A DNA stretch of 64,000 nt from Coniferiporia sulphurascens (lineage: Eukaryota > Basidiomycota > Agaricomycetes > Hymenochaetales > Hymenochaetaceae): contig NBBA01000005.1 of the NCBI GenBank assembly GCA_002794785.1, positions 310,001-374,000 on the forward strand, given 5' to 3'. Below, piece after piece: positions 22,070-34,249 of the stretch (positions are counted from its first letter, which is position 1; the number at the start of each line of letters is the position of its first letter). The position numbers were made by a program, and so were the translations under genes. The notes under the pieces are model-generated. The model was not told the DNA's origin, did no database searches, and saw only the letters and a list, made by a program, of their open reading frames with translations.

Positions 22070-23720
22070 ATGGAACGCGCCACCCAAATCCCGGAAATAC
22101 TGGATGTCATTTTCAGTCACAATCAACAATCGCAGAATGCTCGCTGCGCTCGTGTGAGCCGCTTGTGGTCGGACGTTGCCTTGGACCATGTTTGGCGCAA
22201 GGACCCTCCATTGTGTGCTCTTCTCCAGCTCCTTGCTCCCCTAGTCCCTTCGGACAATTTGCCACAGACGGAGAGGTCAACTGTGGTGAGTTCTTTGCTA
22301 ATCTGTACGGTTAACAATGCACTGAAATTCTTGGTAGGTTTTCTCGCGTCCTATCAAATTTAAGGATTGGATTAGGTTCTTTGGGCTCGCATGTCGTGTC
22401 AGGGAGTTTACTCTAACTAAGGTTGGAATGAATGGCATAATGGATAGCGTTTTTATGGGAGTATCTATGACCCGCCCTACTGTGTCTATTCTTACCTGTC
22501 TTGAAGAACTTTCCATCTCCGGCCGGTTGGCTGTCTCTCAGATCCAATACTCGTGTCTGTTCTTACACGGGTTCATCACCTCCTTTTCTTTCACGATATG
22601 GGACCATCCTGACATGGCGGAAGAAGTGCAGTCCCTACTTAACCTGGTTCTTCAACGCTCACCGGGTCTAACGCGATTAGACTTATCGTTTGGAGAGCTC
22701 GGATTCCAAGAAATCGAAACTGATCTTTGTCTTTTGTTGAGCGGACTAAGACAATTGGAGTCGCTACGCTTATGTCCGGCTCTTTTCTCGGCTTCCGTTT
22801 CAAACGCTATTGCATCGCTTCCTAATTTAACTGATGTCGACATCAATCCTGACATATATTCTTCGGAAGGCGGTCATATTGATTTTCTGCTACCTGACGG
22901 TGATAGTGTATTTCGATCTCTCACGTGTCTAGCAATGCGGGGAGATCTAAACACGGCCACACGACTCTTCTCACCCCGAGTCTTTCCATTGAGGCTTTGC
23001 ACCCTAAAAATCGAAATAATCGACGAAAATCGAGCATCAGATTTCCGGCCGTGTCTCGAGGCTTTGGCTAATGCATGCCCCGAGCTCAGGAAACTCGAGT
23101 TTTCCATAAATGATGCCATGCACGAACCCCCCAACTCAGGCCCCATAATGGCTCAAGATCTGGCCCCCCTCACGTCCTTTCCATTACTCGAAACGTTTGA
23201 GCTTCGGTTCGACAGACCAGTCAGCATGTCGGACGAAGAGCTTATCCATACCGTTAAGGGATGTCCATCATTACGACATTTGGATCTAAATTGCACGCCT
23301 CGTTCGGCAACAACGGAGTCGACGTCGCTTACTCTGGGATTTCTCGCCCTTGTCGCCAAAGAGTCGGCGACGATCAAGCTGGAACGCTTGTCAGTCTACG
23401 TAAATGCCTTGTCAACCGATGATCTACCTGAAGTCGAAGGTTACTTGGGGAACTTGCGCTATTTATCATTCGGTGTATCCCCGATTTGTGAACCGAGTGA
23501 CGCGGTACTGTTATACTTGAGTCAGTTGATTCCAGAAACGTGCGCGTTCGACGTGGATGTGGGAATCGATGAAATATGGGAGGATGAGGATGAGATATCG
23601 GAACGACGGTACATTTGGAAAGGTATCAAGAGGGTACTCTATCTTTTCAGGAAAATGCGCTTGGAGGAGCAAATGCGGGCTGAGGTGCGGCAGAAAATAG
23701 CACCCTCCTATGGACAATGA
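22070..23720 (+). CDS. F-box protein with LRR-like C-terminal part
   Basis: Two exons (22070-22285 and 22338-23720) joined by a 52-bp intron give 532 residues. Residues 7-45 (IPEILDVIFSH...RCARVSRLWSDVALDHVWR) are a basidiomycete F-box, the Skp1-binding motif of SCF ubiquitin ligases. After the junction, IKFKDWIRFFGLACRVREFTL is the usual linker. The rest shows spaced leucine patterns such as LTRLDLSFGEL, LRQLESLRL, LPNLTDVDI, CPELRKLEF and CPSLRHLDL, typical of degenerate leucine-rich repeats that bind substrate. The end is acidic (EIWEDEDEIS) then basic. It belongs to a different subfamily from the F-box genes at 40-64 kb. Confidence 0.88.
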
Positions 23721-24580
23721 CACGAGCGCCAAGCAACAAGATCACCTTCGAGACTGGAGCGATGACTAGCTCAGGGTTGGCTCATGGAGCCGGCAATGTA
23801 TCCACCTTATGAAACCGGTAATGCCAAACGGATCTGCCGCTATCGGTCTGTTGACCTAGCCAAGCATTATCATACATATTAATGATATCATGTGGCCGAC
23901 TTTTGCTTACAGATACTTAGTCTTATAATAATTCGGGTTCGGAGGTGCACTATCTGTAGATATCCACGGCGAAAAGAATTCAAACCTCGACTCAAGCAGT
24001 TGTTAGTTTCAGGGTTTCAAGTTTCGGGATGGCAGGAAGCAACGTATCAACCGTGACGTTGGCCGCCATCTTCAAGTTGGGGGATGTATTTTCGATTCGA
24101 TGTGTACTGTACTGTACTGTTTGTTACCAGGCTGTGGCCTCTACTTCACTCGGACTAGTACTTATCTCAGATCCGAGCCGTCTAGTATCTTCAAACTTTG
24201 AGTCCAAGCACGAGTGCCTGAAGCCAAACCGAAGCCGCGGAAGGTTTGGACTCGGATAACCGTCACGTAGGTGATATTCATAGTAAACATCCACTCCGGT
24301 CTTGGCATTGCAGCCGCACAGCCTGGCCCGACCTCAAGGCCCGGCCACGAGCTTTAGAGTAGCTAGGGAGTGAATTCGAGATCAACTGAGATTACAAGGT
24401 GGGACGGGCAGGGCGACGCGGAAGCTGCTGCTGCGCTTCTGGCTCCACCATTCGTAAAGAGACCGATATCCAGAATGCATATATAATGACTACGAGATCA
24501 TGTAAGAAGGACACGTGTACAAGTGGTGAGTTGCAGATGATACAGATACAAAAATAAAGAAAATGATTTTAGAGATTATA
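23721..24580. other. Intergenic region between convergent F-box and 14-3-3 genes
   Basis: No gene supported; includes 3' ends of both neighbours. Confidence 0.4.
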
Positions 24581-25551
24581 TTATTGGCGTGACTTCGCCT
24601 CTTGCTCGTCTGTAAAGGGGGAAGAAAAGCGGAATCAGGATCCAGGGCAGTCAAAGAAGAGAAAGTTAGACCCAGAACGAACCTCGCTCCTGTATCTCCT
24701 TGAACCACAAGGTCAGGTCGTCCCGGAGGAGCTGCAGGATAAGCAACGAATCGCGGTACGTCGACTCGGGCATGACGTCGAGCACCGCGACTGCCTCGTC
24801 GAACGCATGCTTCGCCAAGTGACACGCGCGCTCAGGGCTGTTCAGTACATCGCGATAGTACACGGCAAAATTGAGTGCGAGTCCGAGACGCGTCGGGTGT
24901 GTCGCCTCGAGCGTATTCAACGCAAGCTTGTATGCGAGTTTATACGCCTCCAGCGAGGATGCCGCGTGCCCTTTCCGCGCGTCTCCGCGCGCGAGCTCCG
25001 CCAGGTAGCGGTAGTAGTCGCCCTTCCTTTTTGATCCGAACGTCTGGTTAGCACGTGCGTGTATGCGCCCCGGCGGCGATAGCGCGGGGGCGGGAGTGAG
25101 GGTGGGGACTCACATCTTGTAGTAGAAGACGGTCTCGTCGCCTGGCCGGGCCGCCGGGATGAGCGTCGTCGTGAGCAGCCGGAGGACGTCTTCGCACACG
25201 TCGGCGACCTCGCGCTCGATCCCGGCACGCTCCTTCTGCATCAGGGTGAGCTCGCGCCGGGACGCCTTGGGTCCCTCCGTCTCCTCCATGTGCGCGACGA
25301 TGCGCCAGCCGTTCCGCAGCGTGCCCGTGAGGTTCTTGTACGCGACGGAGAGCAGACTGCGCTCCTCGATCGTGAGCCGCGCGTTCGAGAACTTGATCAC
25401 GCCCTTCACGTATTCGAGCATTTCTGTGCGAGGGGAGAATGAGTTGGTCTGTTGCACTCTAACAGCAATTGGCTGGCGTACCTGAGTACCGCTCCACCGA
25501 CTCGGCGACCTTGGCGAGATAAACGCACTCTTCCCGAGATTTTCCAGCCAT
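24581..25551 (-). CDS. 14-3-3 family phosphoserine-binding adaptor
   Basis: Four exons on minus (25551-25482, 25423-25114, 25026-24683, 24609-24581) give 250 residues, the family length. Order: SREECVYLAKVAESVERYSEML, VKGVIKFSNARLTIEERSLLSVAYKNLTGTLRNGWR, then KMKGDYYRYLAELA across intron 2, LGLALNFAVYYRDVLNSPERAC, and LLRDDLTLWFKEIQERDEQ. The phosphopeptide-binding Lys (YKN), Arg (TLRNGW) and Arg-Tyr (YRY) are all present, as is the Asn of ALN. It is more divergent than canonical fungal 14-3-3 (for example VYYRDV where VFYYEI is usual, and a short acidic tail), so it may be a second paralogue. Introns are 58, 87 and 73 bp. Confidence 0.95.
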
Positions 25552-26706
25552 GGTTTGTGCGGTAGGTGGAGAGGCAAGAAGCAGAGAGGGGGGAAAGAGC
25601 GACTTATGTCCTTTCCCTTCACACTTTACCTGGCCCTTATATAGTTATACTCGTGTCGCAGGCCAGGGTAAAGGGCCATATCTCTGTGGGCATAGGTGCA
25701 GCATTGTGTGAGGGCGCTTCTGGCAAACTTAGTCCAAGGAACGCCGAGATCGGGTTTTTGGCTTAAGCAGAGTAGGGTTGATTCGATAAACGCGACGCAG
25801 AAGCCTCGGACCTTATGCCTTTTGGTACTAGTCGAAGGCTAAAGACTGTGCTCTGGGTATGGGGTATCTGGAAGCCGGGCATATCAGACTGAGATAGACG
25901 GCGCGCAGTTCCAAATACCAGCGCAGCCGTGGGCAGAGGGTTTGCACAGGTAATAACGGTGCAGGGTGGCGTCGTGATACCGTGAAGATACTTGCGAAAG
26001 CGGTAGCTCTGTTGTTCTGAGTACCCTCCCTTTTCGAGTTCTGCCAGCAGAGAGCGCCGAGAGAAGTGTGTCCGAAGACTAGCACGGTGATTGCGAGGCG
26101 TTGTCTGGGGCGGAAACGTGAAGGCTGTTGATCGCCGAGAACTGGCACGAATACGATGGGAGTTCCTCAGGCTTGTTTCCCGCCTTCGAGAGCTATTCCG
26201 CGAGATTAATATAGTCGATCGAGACCGAGACGTGGGCTGGTGGCCAGCTGCTTGATGCTCTAGCCCGGGAAATCGCAACTGATCTTCGTCACGATTGGCA
26301 GGATAAAAGGCTTCCGCACCTACAGATATCACCTCGTGAACGTTGGTAACGGAGAATTCTCAGGTGTATCTCGGGCTCAAACGTGGTCGCCGCCTCAAGT
26401 CCACGAGTCAGCCACGAATCATACACGGGTATCAACGGACGGTGCCGTATATCATCGCCCGTTTAATGAGAAAGACCAATCGGTGCAGAATTCGGGTGGA
26501 TACCTTGTTTTTCTACGAATCTCCAAGGTTAACTAGTTTGATTGATGCCGAAAAGCGCGGATGAGCGAACTCGGGGAGTCGAGCAAAAAGTACTTCATGG
26601 CCCAAGTCTTTCATTGGTGAAGCTGTGTGAAGCACGGGCCTATCGGAGTTTGAAATCTTACCTTTCTCAGCCGTCGGTCTCCCGCTCATCTTCGTCAACG
26701 ACCACC
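25552..26706. other. Divergent promoter region between 14-3-3 and U1-C genes
   Basis: About 1.15 kb between two diverging starts. Minus-strand frames at 25763-26332 lack motifs. The leader of U1-C is probably the CT-rich segment at 26665-26706. Confidence 0.45.
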
Positions 26707-27577
26707 ATGCCGGTGAGTGCCCTGCTCGCAACGTGTTTGTCTGCCTCTAATCGTTCATACAGAAACATTACTGCGACTACTGTGATGTGTTCCTGACCCA
26801 TGATTCCGCTTCTGGTTCGTCTTTTTTGTGAAAATCTTGATTCAATTAGCTGTTAACCTTCCCGTACAGTGCGCAAAGCTCACAACAGCGGCAGAAATCA
26901 TCTCGCGAACGTCCGAGACTACTATGCCTGTATGTGGCAATCGTATGTTCATGAGACCTTTTCACTTACAGTTCAATAGCTCTAGGACACGACAAGGCGC
27001 AGAACATCATTGACCAGATCACATCTGCGTACGAGTCGGGCGGCGGACCGCCTCCCGGTGGCTTCGGTTTCGCCCCACAGCATCTTGGAGGAGGGCCGCC
27101 CCCAGGCTTTGGGGGACCGCCTCCGTTTGGTTTCCCAGGTGGTGAGTTCATTTTAAATAAATCTTGTTTCGATACTGACTTGTACCGTCCTCGTGCAGGT
27201 GCGCCGCCGTTTCCTCCTGGTCCGGGTGGGTTCGGTGGTCCTCCACCTGGTATGATGGGTGCTCCTCCGTTCCCTCCTCAGGGTGGTATGATGCCCCTAG
27301 GTGGCTTCCCAGGTGGTGCGCTCAAATTAATTACGTTCTCTCCTCAATGGTGTTTGCTTACTGATGTCTAGGTCCGCCGCCTTTCCCTCCAAACGGTCAA
27401 CCTCCGTTCCCTCCGCCGAACTTCAGTGGCGGAGGACCTCCGCAGGGGAACTTTGGGCCTCCACCTATGAATGGGGGAGGTGCCCCACCTCAAAACTATG
27501 CACCGCCCGCACAGCAGTCGGGTGGACTGCCGCCGGGTGGCATGCACCCGGATAGGCTTCGTATGATAGGGCAGTAA
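26707..27577 (+). CDS. U1 small nuclear ribonucleoprotein C (U1-C)
   Basis: Six exons (26707-26712, 26763-26814, 26870-26929, 26980-27141, 27199-27315, 27372-27577) give 200 residues. Exon 1 encodes only Met-Pro. The spliced N-terminus [20 protein letters not shown], then RKAHNSGRNHLANVRDYY, is the U1-C C2H2 zinc finger with Cys6, Cys9, His24 and His30; together with U1-70K it stabilises U1 pairing with the 5' splice site. After a helix (HDKAQNIIDQITSAYE) the protein becomes a Pro/Gly/Phe-rich tail ending HPDRLRMIGQ, the conserved fungal C-terminus. Introns 4 and 5 interrupt the tail at the same PGG-like position, suggesting an exon-repeat origin. The usual Cys after His24 is Asn here. Confidence 0.96.
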
Positions 27578-28820
27578 GGCGATTAATGTTTAGCTATGTA
27601 ATTTATGTCTTTTTCCCATTACGCGACTGATGGTTTGGCCGATGTGGAGCAAGGCTCTAGATAGCGAGAATAACTTGATGGGCTTGCCATCATAGGCTGA
27701 TGAACAGAGTTGATGTGCTCTACTGTTGCTTTTGCTATATGAAGTGTCTTTCTGGGTTGACAAAATCAACCCCTGTTCTGTAACGACTTACTTGAAAAAT
27801 CCTTACAGGAATGTGTGACACTTTCGCCCCTCAAAAGTAAGCTGTATCCAGAGAATACTCAGTCAGTAGTTGGGGAAGTCAACAGACTGCATATCTGCAA
27901 TTAAGAGTTACGTGAGCATCAATTTATCCGTCGGCGCTCAGTTGTTGACTTGAATTCAGTGATGCACGAGGGCGGACTCTTCTTATAGAACCTGAAGTAT
28001 TCAATTGTTCTAATCTTGCTAAGATGTCCAGGATTGCATAGAGACGATCACGAGCGGGCACACGGATTGTTCATTGATATATAACCTTACTTGCGCAGAC
28101 CGAAGAAACGTGCTTGGGAGCCATGGGCCTCGTGTATATCCTGGCCCAAAGTGAGTACATTTATTAATTTCGACTAGCTGTTAACAGCGCAAGAGTTTGG
28201 CAACTTCAAGAAGCGAATTACCCTGGGTGCCCGTCGTGGAAAAGAGCCTGCACGAGGCCTTGACCTCGACTCACGGAAAGCGACTCTAGGCGCGTATTCT
28301 TAATCTCGATGGGGAGCGACTTCCTGGCGATGGGGTAAACTTTCGGAGGTAGGTTGCGTGTCAATACCGATGGTCTGCAAACTTGGCTCACCAGCGGACA
28401 CGTGCTGTACCTGCGAAATATCGATCGTCTGTTGAAAATCTTCACACGTGTTGGAGCTTTGAATTAATATCTGATCCCGAATATCTCTCTTGCTGTGTCT
28501 TTTGTTCTTCTCTATCCTGCCTATGGCCGCGCTGTGCGTTTCGGACCCGTCGATATGCACCACCGCGCCTGTGTCTAGACACTGATTTACTTTGGGAGCA
28601 TATGCGTAGACGAGCCTGTTGAGGCGCTTGCCCCGGGGTGGCTAGAAACCTGCGTCATAATGGAAGCTCCACAAAAGGCACATAATTTCAATTCGGAAGC
28701 CACCCCACAATGTATTAATTTCTTGTGAAGGTAAATGCCACACAAGAATGAGGCCACGTTCTGCTCCTACGCATGAATTTCACGGGGACTTTACGAGATT
28801 TAATTCAAGCGCTCTGGGTT
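27578..28820. other. Intergenic region before the hydrophobin cluster
   Basis: No gene supported. From about 28450 parts resemble segments upstream of later hydrophobin genes (for example ttggagctttgaattaatat here and ttggggctttgaattaggat near 38420), so the duplicated unit is wider than the promoter. Confidence 0.45.
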
Positions 28821-29304
28821 TGTGCCTTGGTCTTGATCATGAAGATATCTTCCATGTTGACAGCAAACGCCGGACCAGAGGCAGGTGACGCTTAGTTCGC
28901 TCCAACACCCATATACCGTCGTACAGTCCTGAATTGTATTCAGTTTGCCGATGTCACGACTCGCCTACCGAACCTCTCGTCCACGGATTTTTCAACGCGT
29001 TTTTGCTCCTCACCGACGGTCTGGTGCTTCTCAAGCATGGTGATTGGCTATGCTGTCCCGCTTAAACCTTCTGTGTATGAGTTGGCGCTGTTCTCTATAC
29101 GAATACCGTCTGGTAGATGTTCCTCTGCGAACAATTGAACATCCTTTCAGATGGCTAGTGTACAACGCTTTTGCCGAGGCTATGCGGCGCCTGCTTGCAG
29201 GATAAAAGGCGGGCGGTTTGTACCATCCCCCAGTCCTCCAGCTCTACAGTTCGTCGACTACACAAAGCCTCTTTCTCACTCCAAGTTCTCCACACATCTC
29301 CACG
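28821..29304 (+). promoter_or_regulatory. Hydrophobin gene A promoter
   Basis: Shares landmarks with the other four hydrophobin genes: the tgccttggtcttgatca block at 28822-28839, an E-box-like CAGGTGA at 28882, an AGGCTATGCGGC box near 29177 and a TATA-type gataaaagg at 29201, about 104 bp before the ATG. Confidence 0.6.
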
Positions 29305-29830
29305 ATGCAGTTCTTTAAACTCGCTGCGCTACTTGCGTTCCCCATTCTTGCGGCCGCCACTCCGGGAGGTTCCCCTACGACGAAGCCGCCAGTCACCACG
29401 ACCGTCACGGTGACCGCGACTCCGACCGCGACGACCGTCAGCCAGTGCAACACAGGCGACATCCAGTGCTGCGACTCGACCGAATCCGCTAGCAGCGCAG
29501 CCGGAACGACCCTCCTCGGGCTGCTAGGAATCGTCCTTAGCAATCTCAACGTCCTTCTCGGCGTTGATTGCAGCCCCATCACTGTCATCGGCGTCGGAGG
29601 AGCCTCCTGGTACGTGCTAATACGATTTGCTTGCCACAGCTGTGTGCTGACTTCGCCTTTTTTCCAGCGACGCGTCTCCTGTCTGTTGCGAGAACAACAA
29701 CTTCAGTAAGATAGCGCCGGTCTACCGTTATTTTCTCCCGAGAGCTCCTCTAACTGATTTTTTCTTTTGCTTCTTTCTCCCGCACTAAGATGGTCTCGTT
29801 TCGATTGGATGCGTTCCCATCACGCTCTGA
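29305..29830 (+). CDS. Class I hydrophobin A
   Basis: Three exons (29305-29609, 29668-29705, 29790-29830) give 127 residues. A signal peptide ([19 protein letters not shown]) is followed by a Thr/Val/Pro-rich linker and all eight hydrophobin cysteines: C-x6-CC in [10 protein letters not shown]4 in VDCSPI, C5-x5-CC in CDASPVCC and C8 in [10 protein letters not shown]. The codon of C5 is split by intron 1 and the second intron lies just after the NNNF stretch; the other four genes have the same structure. Hydrophobins are secreted and self-assemble into amphipathic films on aerial hyphae, spores and fruit bodies. This is the most diverged member of the cluster. Confidence 0.95.
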
Positions 29831-31082
29831 TCTTTAAATGGTGTTCTTCCTCGTTCGTTAACGTTGGTCGCCGCGTATCAAGGTTTATTGGGCGTCGTCG
29901 AAGCGGTTCGCTGATTCGGCGGTAAATTTACTGCTTCGATGTCCTACGTTGTGTGTATTGTTCAGAATCGAAGATATAATGTGGATGAATGAATGGGTCC
30001 GTGGCCCGTGTTTGATGGCTTCAATCCGAGAAGAAAACTCTGACCTCGGAGCCGGGGCTATTCTTGCACATCAGTGCTTCTCACATCTTGAGAAGTCGAT
30101 CTCTAAGTGTCTCATCACGGGTGGCCCGGACGTCGACTGGTTGGCTGTACTGTATATCAGAAGCTTTGTGGCTGAAAGAAAGTCGTGATCGGATTAGCAA
30201 ATGCGCTTATGCTGTTACTCTTAGGAGGGTTTGACAGCAAGAAGGGAATGGAAGGAAGTATCGATCAGCGTGCCTTGCATTTTTTTTCATTGCAAAATAT
30301 GGTTGGGCCGGTCAGTCGCGGTGATAGGTGCATGGGTGTTTGCCACATAATCGTGCTACGCTTTTTTGTTCCCGGTCGAGCTCGTTCTGGTTCTGAATCT
30401 TTCACCATGATTCATGCGTGCCCGCAGCCCGGAAGATCACTATCATACACATTTGCAAATGCGAGAGTATCCCGGGTTAGTAAATAAGAGTAAATCTGAC
30501 CACGGGCCCGCACACCAGGGGGAGGGGGTACTAGGAATATCCACTGAAACTCAAATTTCACTTCCAGCACACCCGAGGGTTTTCCACCCTGACACTCGCT
30601 TTGTCCACTCGCAAGCACGTTAGACTTCTTGGTCCATGTCTCAAGAAGGGTCGCTTACCAGTAGAGCCATCACAGTATGCTAACGTCCTAAGCTACCAGC
30701 ATACTGGCAGGCGCATCATCCAAGCCTCATTCCGAAGCCTTAGGTTTGAAAGCTCCCGACAAAACTTGATCGATTTGATCTGACTAGGCGCTATTTTGTG
30801 CCAGTGAAAATGCGCCTGCCGATGTCTAAAAGGACCAACCTCTAAAGGGATGCAAGAGTCGAAGCGATTGCGAAGTAAACTAGCCCTGAATCGGCAGGTT
30901 CTTTTTTTCCATCATCCAAATAATTTCTCTGATTCTGCACGAAGATACAACACTAGCAAAGTAACTATAGTCATTGTCCCGGAGCTTTCACTAATCCTGA
31001 TAATCCTGACAAACTCTTTCAACAATCCCCCAATGAGCTCTGAGACTCAGTAAAGCAACACTGGACAGCGACACTGGACAGT
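29831..31082. other. Spacer between hydrophobin genes A and B
   Basis: The two genes converge here. No other gene supported; short frames lack motifs. Confidence 0.4.
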
Positions 31083-31598
31083 TTAGAGCGTGACCGGGAC
31101 ACATCCGATAGCAACGAGGCCGTCTAATTGTGAAAAAGCAGAGGGGACATTAGTTAGGACGAGTCCTCGAGGGAAAATAGACAGTGATTCTGTCTTACTG
31201 AAGTTGTTGTTGTCGCAGCAGACTGGAGCCGCCGTGCTGAAAGGCAGAGTCAGCGCGAAATCTCGAGGGAAAAAGCACAGCAACACATACCAGGCGCCAC
31301 TTCCAAGACCGATGACAGAAATGGGGCTGCAGCCAGAGCCGAGGAGGACCGTGGGGTCTGTGAGCACGACACCGATAAGAGCGAGGAGGGCCGCTCCTTC
31401 CGTGCTGGTCGAGGTTGAGGTCGACTGGCAACACTGGAGGTCACCCGTGTTGCACTCGCTGGCGGGCGTCGAAGTCGGGGCTGCGGGCACCGTGACAGTC
31501 GAGATGATAACTGGAATCGATGTAGTCGTGGCCCAGGGCGTGGCGGTCGCAAGAATGGGGAACGCAAGGAGGGCGGCGGCGAGCATGAAGAATTGCAT
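31083..31598 (-). CDS. Class I hydrophobin B
   Basis: Minus strand, three exons (31598-31291, 31236-31199, 31123-31083; introns 54 and 75 bp), 128 residues. Signal peptide [20 protein letters not shown], a Thr/Val/Pro linker, then ECNTGDLQCC, GSGCSPISVIGLGSGAW, CSTAAPVCC and AIGCVPVTL complete the eight-cysteine pattern. The splice positions are the same as in A. It is the only cluster member on the minus strand, so the array includes an inversion. Its body is closest to D by eye. Confidence 0.95.
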   Translation of the reverse strand: MQFFMLAAALLAFPILATATPWATTTSIPVIISTVTVPAAPTSTPASECNTGDLQCCQSTSTSTSTEGAALLALIGVVLTDPTVLLGSGCSPISVIGLGSGAWYVLLCFFPRDFALTLPFSTAAPVCCDNNNFSKTESLSIFPRGLVLTNVPSAFSQLDGLVAIGCVPVTL

Positions 31599-32040
31599 TG
31601 TGGAGAACGGTGAAGAGCTTGGGGCTGGTTTCGATGGCTTTGAGTGTAGTCGGTGAACTGTAGCGTTGGGAGACTGAGGATTGTAACCGTCGTTCGTCCA
31701 CCTTTTATACAGTGAAAGCAACCGCTACATAGCCTCAAAGAGATTCTTCTTTGTGGACACCCCGTGCGGATCACCGTACACTGTATGTTGCCGGAGCGCG
31801 TCCGCTGGAGCGTGTATTTTACAGATCCAGAAGCACGCCGTACCAAACGAATGGAGTACGCCAACCGACCAATCGGTGTGTGCAAGAAGCATCAGGACCT
31901 GATTGAGGAGAAAAAGATGCACTGAAAATCCGAAATGAAAAGCTGACCAGTCGAGGAGTGACGTCGATAAAGGAAATAAAAATCAGTATCCGGCCGTAAC
32001 GTCGCAGGCCTCGGAGCAGAGAGCACATCACCTGCTTTCA
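31599..32040 (-). promoter_or_regulatory. Hydrophobin gene B promoter
   Basis: On the minus strand: CAGGTGA (32034-32028) in the context GAAAGCAGGTGATGTG, the box GGACGCGCTCCGGCAACA near 31800, AGGCTATGTAGC near 31737-31726 and TATAAAAG (31709-31702), 104 bp before the ATG. The same order is seen in the plus-strand genes. Confidence 0.6.
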
Positions 32041-33764
32041 GAAGCGAAGGTTACTTCGGGTTGATCACAAGTTGAATAAGGATCAGGACACACGTCAGAA
32101 CACTCGGTGCAATTTTTTGAAGGGCCCCAAAGGGCTAATGAACGTACACCAAAGTAGTGTATAGCCTTGACCTTGCATTTCACTCTATTGTGAAAACACA
32201 ACCGAAAGCTTCTGCTCGAGGTCATGCTTTTTCTCTGGGTTCTCTATTACGATGAAACCTTTCCAGCTGCCGCAGTGAGTTGAACGCCCTCAGAGAGTTT
32301 AACGCATTGGTATTCGGAACGAAGCGGGACTACACGAGCGGTCCCATGAAACGTGATACCCAGAAAGATCAGCGAAGGGCAAGGGACACAGAGCAGGCTT
32401 TTCGAGATATTTGGCGAATGACCGACCCCATTGAAAGCTCCAAGCTGTGTGAACGACAGATCAGAAGGACTGGCATTTTATGGATGCACCGCTACGTGGT
32501 CCTCCAATTGGTGCACGACCCGCCACTTTTTAAGTTCAGACCTAGAACGACAGAAATTGCAATATGCATGTTCCTGACCGCGCATCAGACGGGCACTCTT
32601 CCACGAACAGACGTCGCACTGCGTCGGCATTGTTGAGCAGCGGTCCTTCGTTTCTTTAGGACATGTGCCGTGCCTCCGCAGAGAGCATCGTGTTCGCTAC
32701 GCAGTCAGCTTTGGCAGGACATACGACAGAGCTTCCTCCTGGCCTGATTTTTCTGATTTCCCAAGGGTTATTGTGACTAGGATTTCGATCAGGACACGAT
32801 CGAAAGCGACTCGACACGCGGCGACCGGAAGAGCGAACACTGTTGCCATATTCATCGCAGGAAGAGTCAGAAGGTAAATACACACAGATCCCCCCATAGT
32901 TGAGCTGGCCCTCGTCGCATTCAAAGGTGTGTTCGCAAGTGGGAGGGGTTTGTGAACTTTCGTAGCTCCAGCCTCCATTAGTATCCTGAATGTGCGTGAG
33001 AAACACCTTCCGAGTATCGTACCAGTGATGAATATGTGCTGAGTCATGTGCTTCCCAGGAGAAGTTGTCTCACGGTTTTTCGTCATCAAAGTTGCGGCGT
33101 CGACTGCTGTTCCCTCACTTGCAAAATATGGGTCACCGACGCTCAGTGCTACACACTTAACTCTCTTAATCCTGGCCGTCCATCTAAGACAAAGTCTAAA
33201 ATCGAAAGTAAGCTCGGCCAGGGTCAACCGAGGGCGAATCTCCCCGCGGATTCCATGCGTAAGAAGGAAATGGGGGGGCAGCGTCGGGTACGGCTGTGGT
33301 CATGGCACACGGGACACTCGTACTGGCGGCTGACAACAGCTCGCAGCGGTGTGTCCGTATATGCAATACCAATCATTAGCAATCGGTCCTCGTCGCGCAT
33401 CTTGGAGCCTTGAATGAGGATTTTGGGTATTCCGAAAAATCCCGCTGTGCCCCTTTACTTCTCTGACCTTTCTACGACCGCACCAAGCGTCACAGTCCAT
33501 GAAGCCTCTCGTGTACTTCCGTTCCAACCCGGATACCCGGGCCAAAACGTAGTCAATCTCTCTGAAGTGTTCGTTTCGTTACAGTGACTGGAAAGACCGC
33601 GTTCTGATGGAGGATCCAGAAAGATGAACAACTTCAGGTGTTGACTTTCACTTCCACTTGTCCCCCTTTTTCGTAGAGTGAACGCAAAATTGAGACTACC
33701 AATCCGGCGCGCGCCCGTTGGCCCCTTAAGGCCCCTCTAAAAGCCACACTGAAATTTCCGTTTC
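32041..33764. other. Spacer between the divergent hydrophobin genes B and C
   Basis: No firm gene. On minus, frames in 33230-32660 contain a short Cys-containing stretch (about 32900, with CEHTFECDEG and YGGICVYLPSDSSC) that could be exons of a small secreted protein or a relic; I could not build a clean splice model. Confidence 0.3.
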
Positions 33765-34249
33765 GTGCCTTGGTCTTCGCTCAACCTAAACTTGAATTAA
33801 TCTTCTTTGCTAATAACCAGCATCGGTGCTGAAGACAGGTGACGCGACGTTTACTCCAACGCCTTCGCTACACTGGGTGTTGATCCCCATTCCATCATCG
33901 ACGCCACACCAACCAGCCCTTCATCTCGGACTTTCGGTACATCTACTATTGCTCTTCGATCAGTCTTTGATGCTTTTCGTGCATACTGATTGAATAGCTG
34001 GTGCACGGCCCCCTTTCCCGTACGTACAGGCCCCATACCCTAAGAATAGGTATATTGATGGACTCGGATGCGCTCCACCAACATGCAACCATCTGTGCGA
34101 AGTGCTCTCAGGTGAAGTTCTTGTTAAGGCCGAGTAGTTCCTGCTCTGGCCGTATAAAAGATGGACGGCCTACAGCTATAATCCTCAGTTTCCCAACTAA
34201 ACACAAACTCCCATCCATACCAGCCCCAAGCTCTTCACAGTTCTTCACA
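33765..34249 (+). promoter_or_regulatory. Hydrophobin gene C promoter
   Basis: Landmarks in order: tgccttggtctt at 33767, CAGGTGA at 33836, GGATGCGCTCCACCAACA near 34066, a degenerate AAGGCCGAGTAG and TATAAAAG at 34153, 97 bp before the ATG. A second shared block (GGACGGCC) follows the TATA box. Confidence 0.6.
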
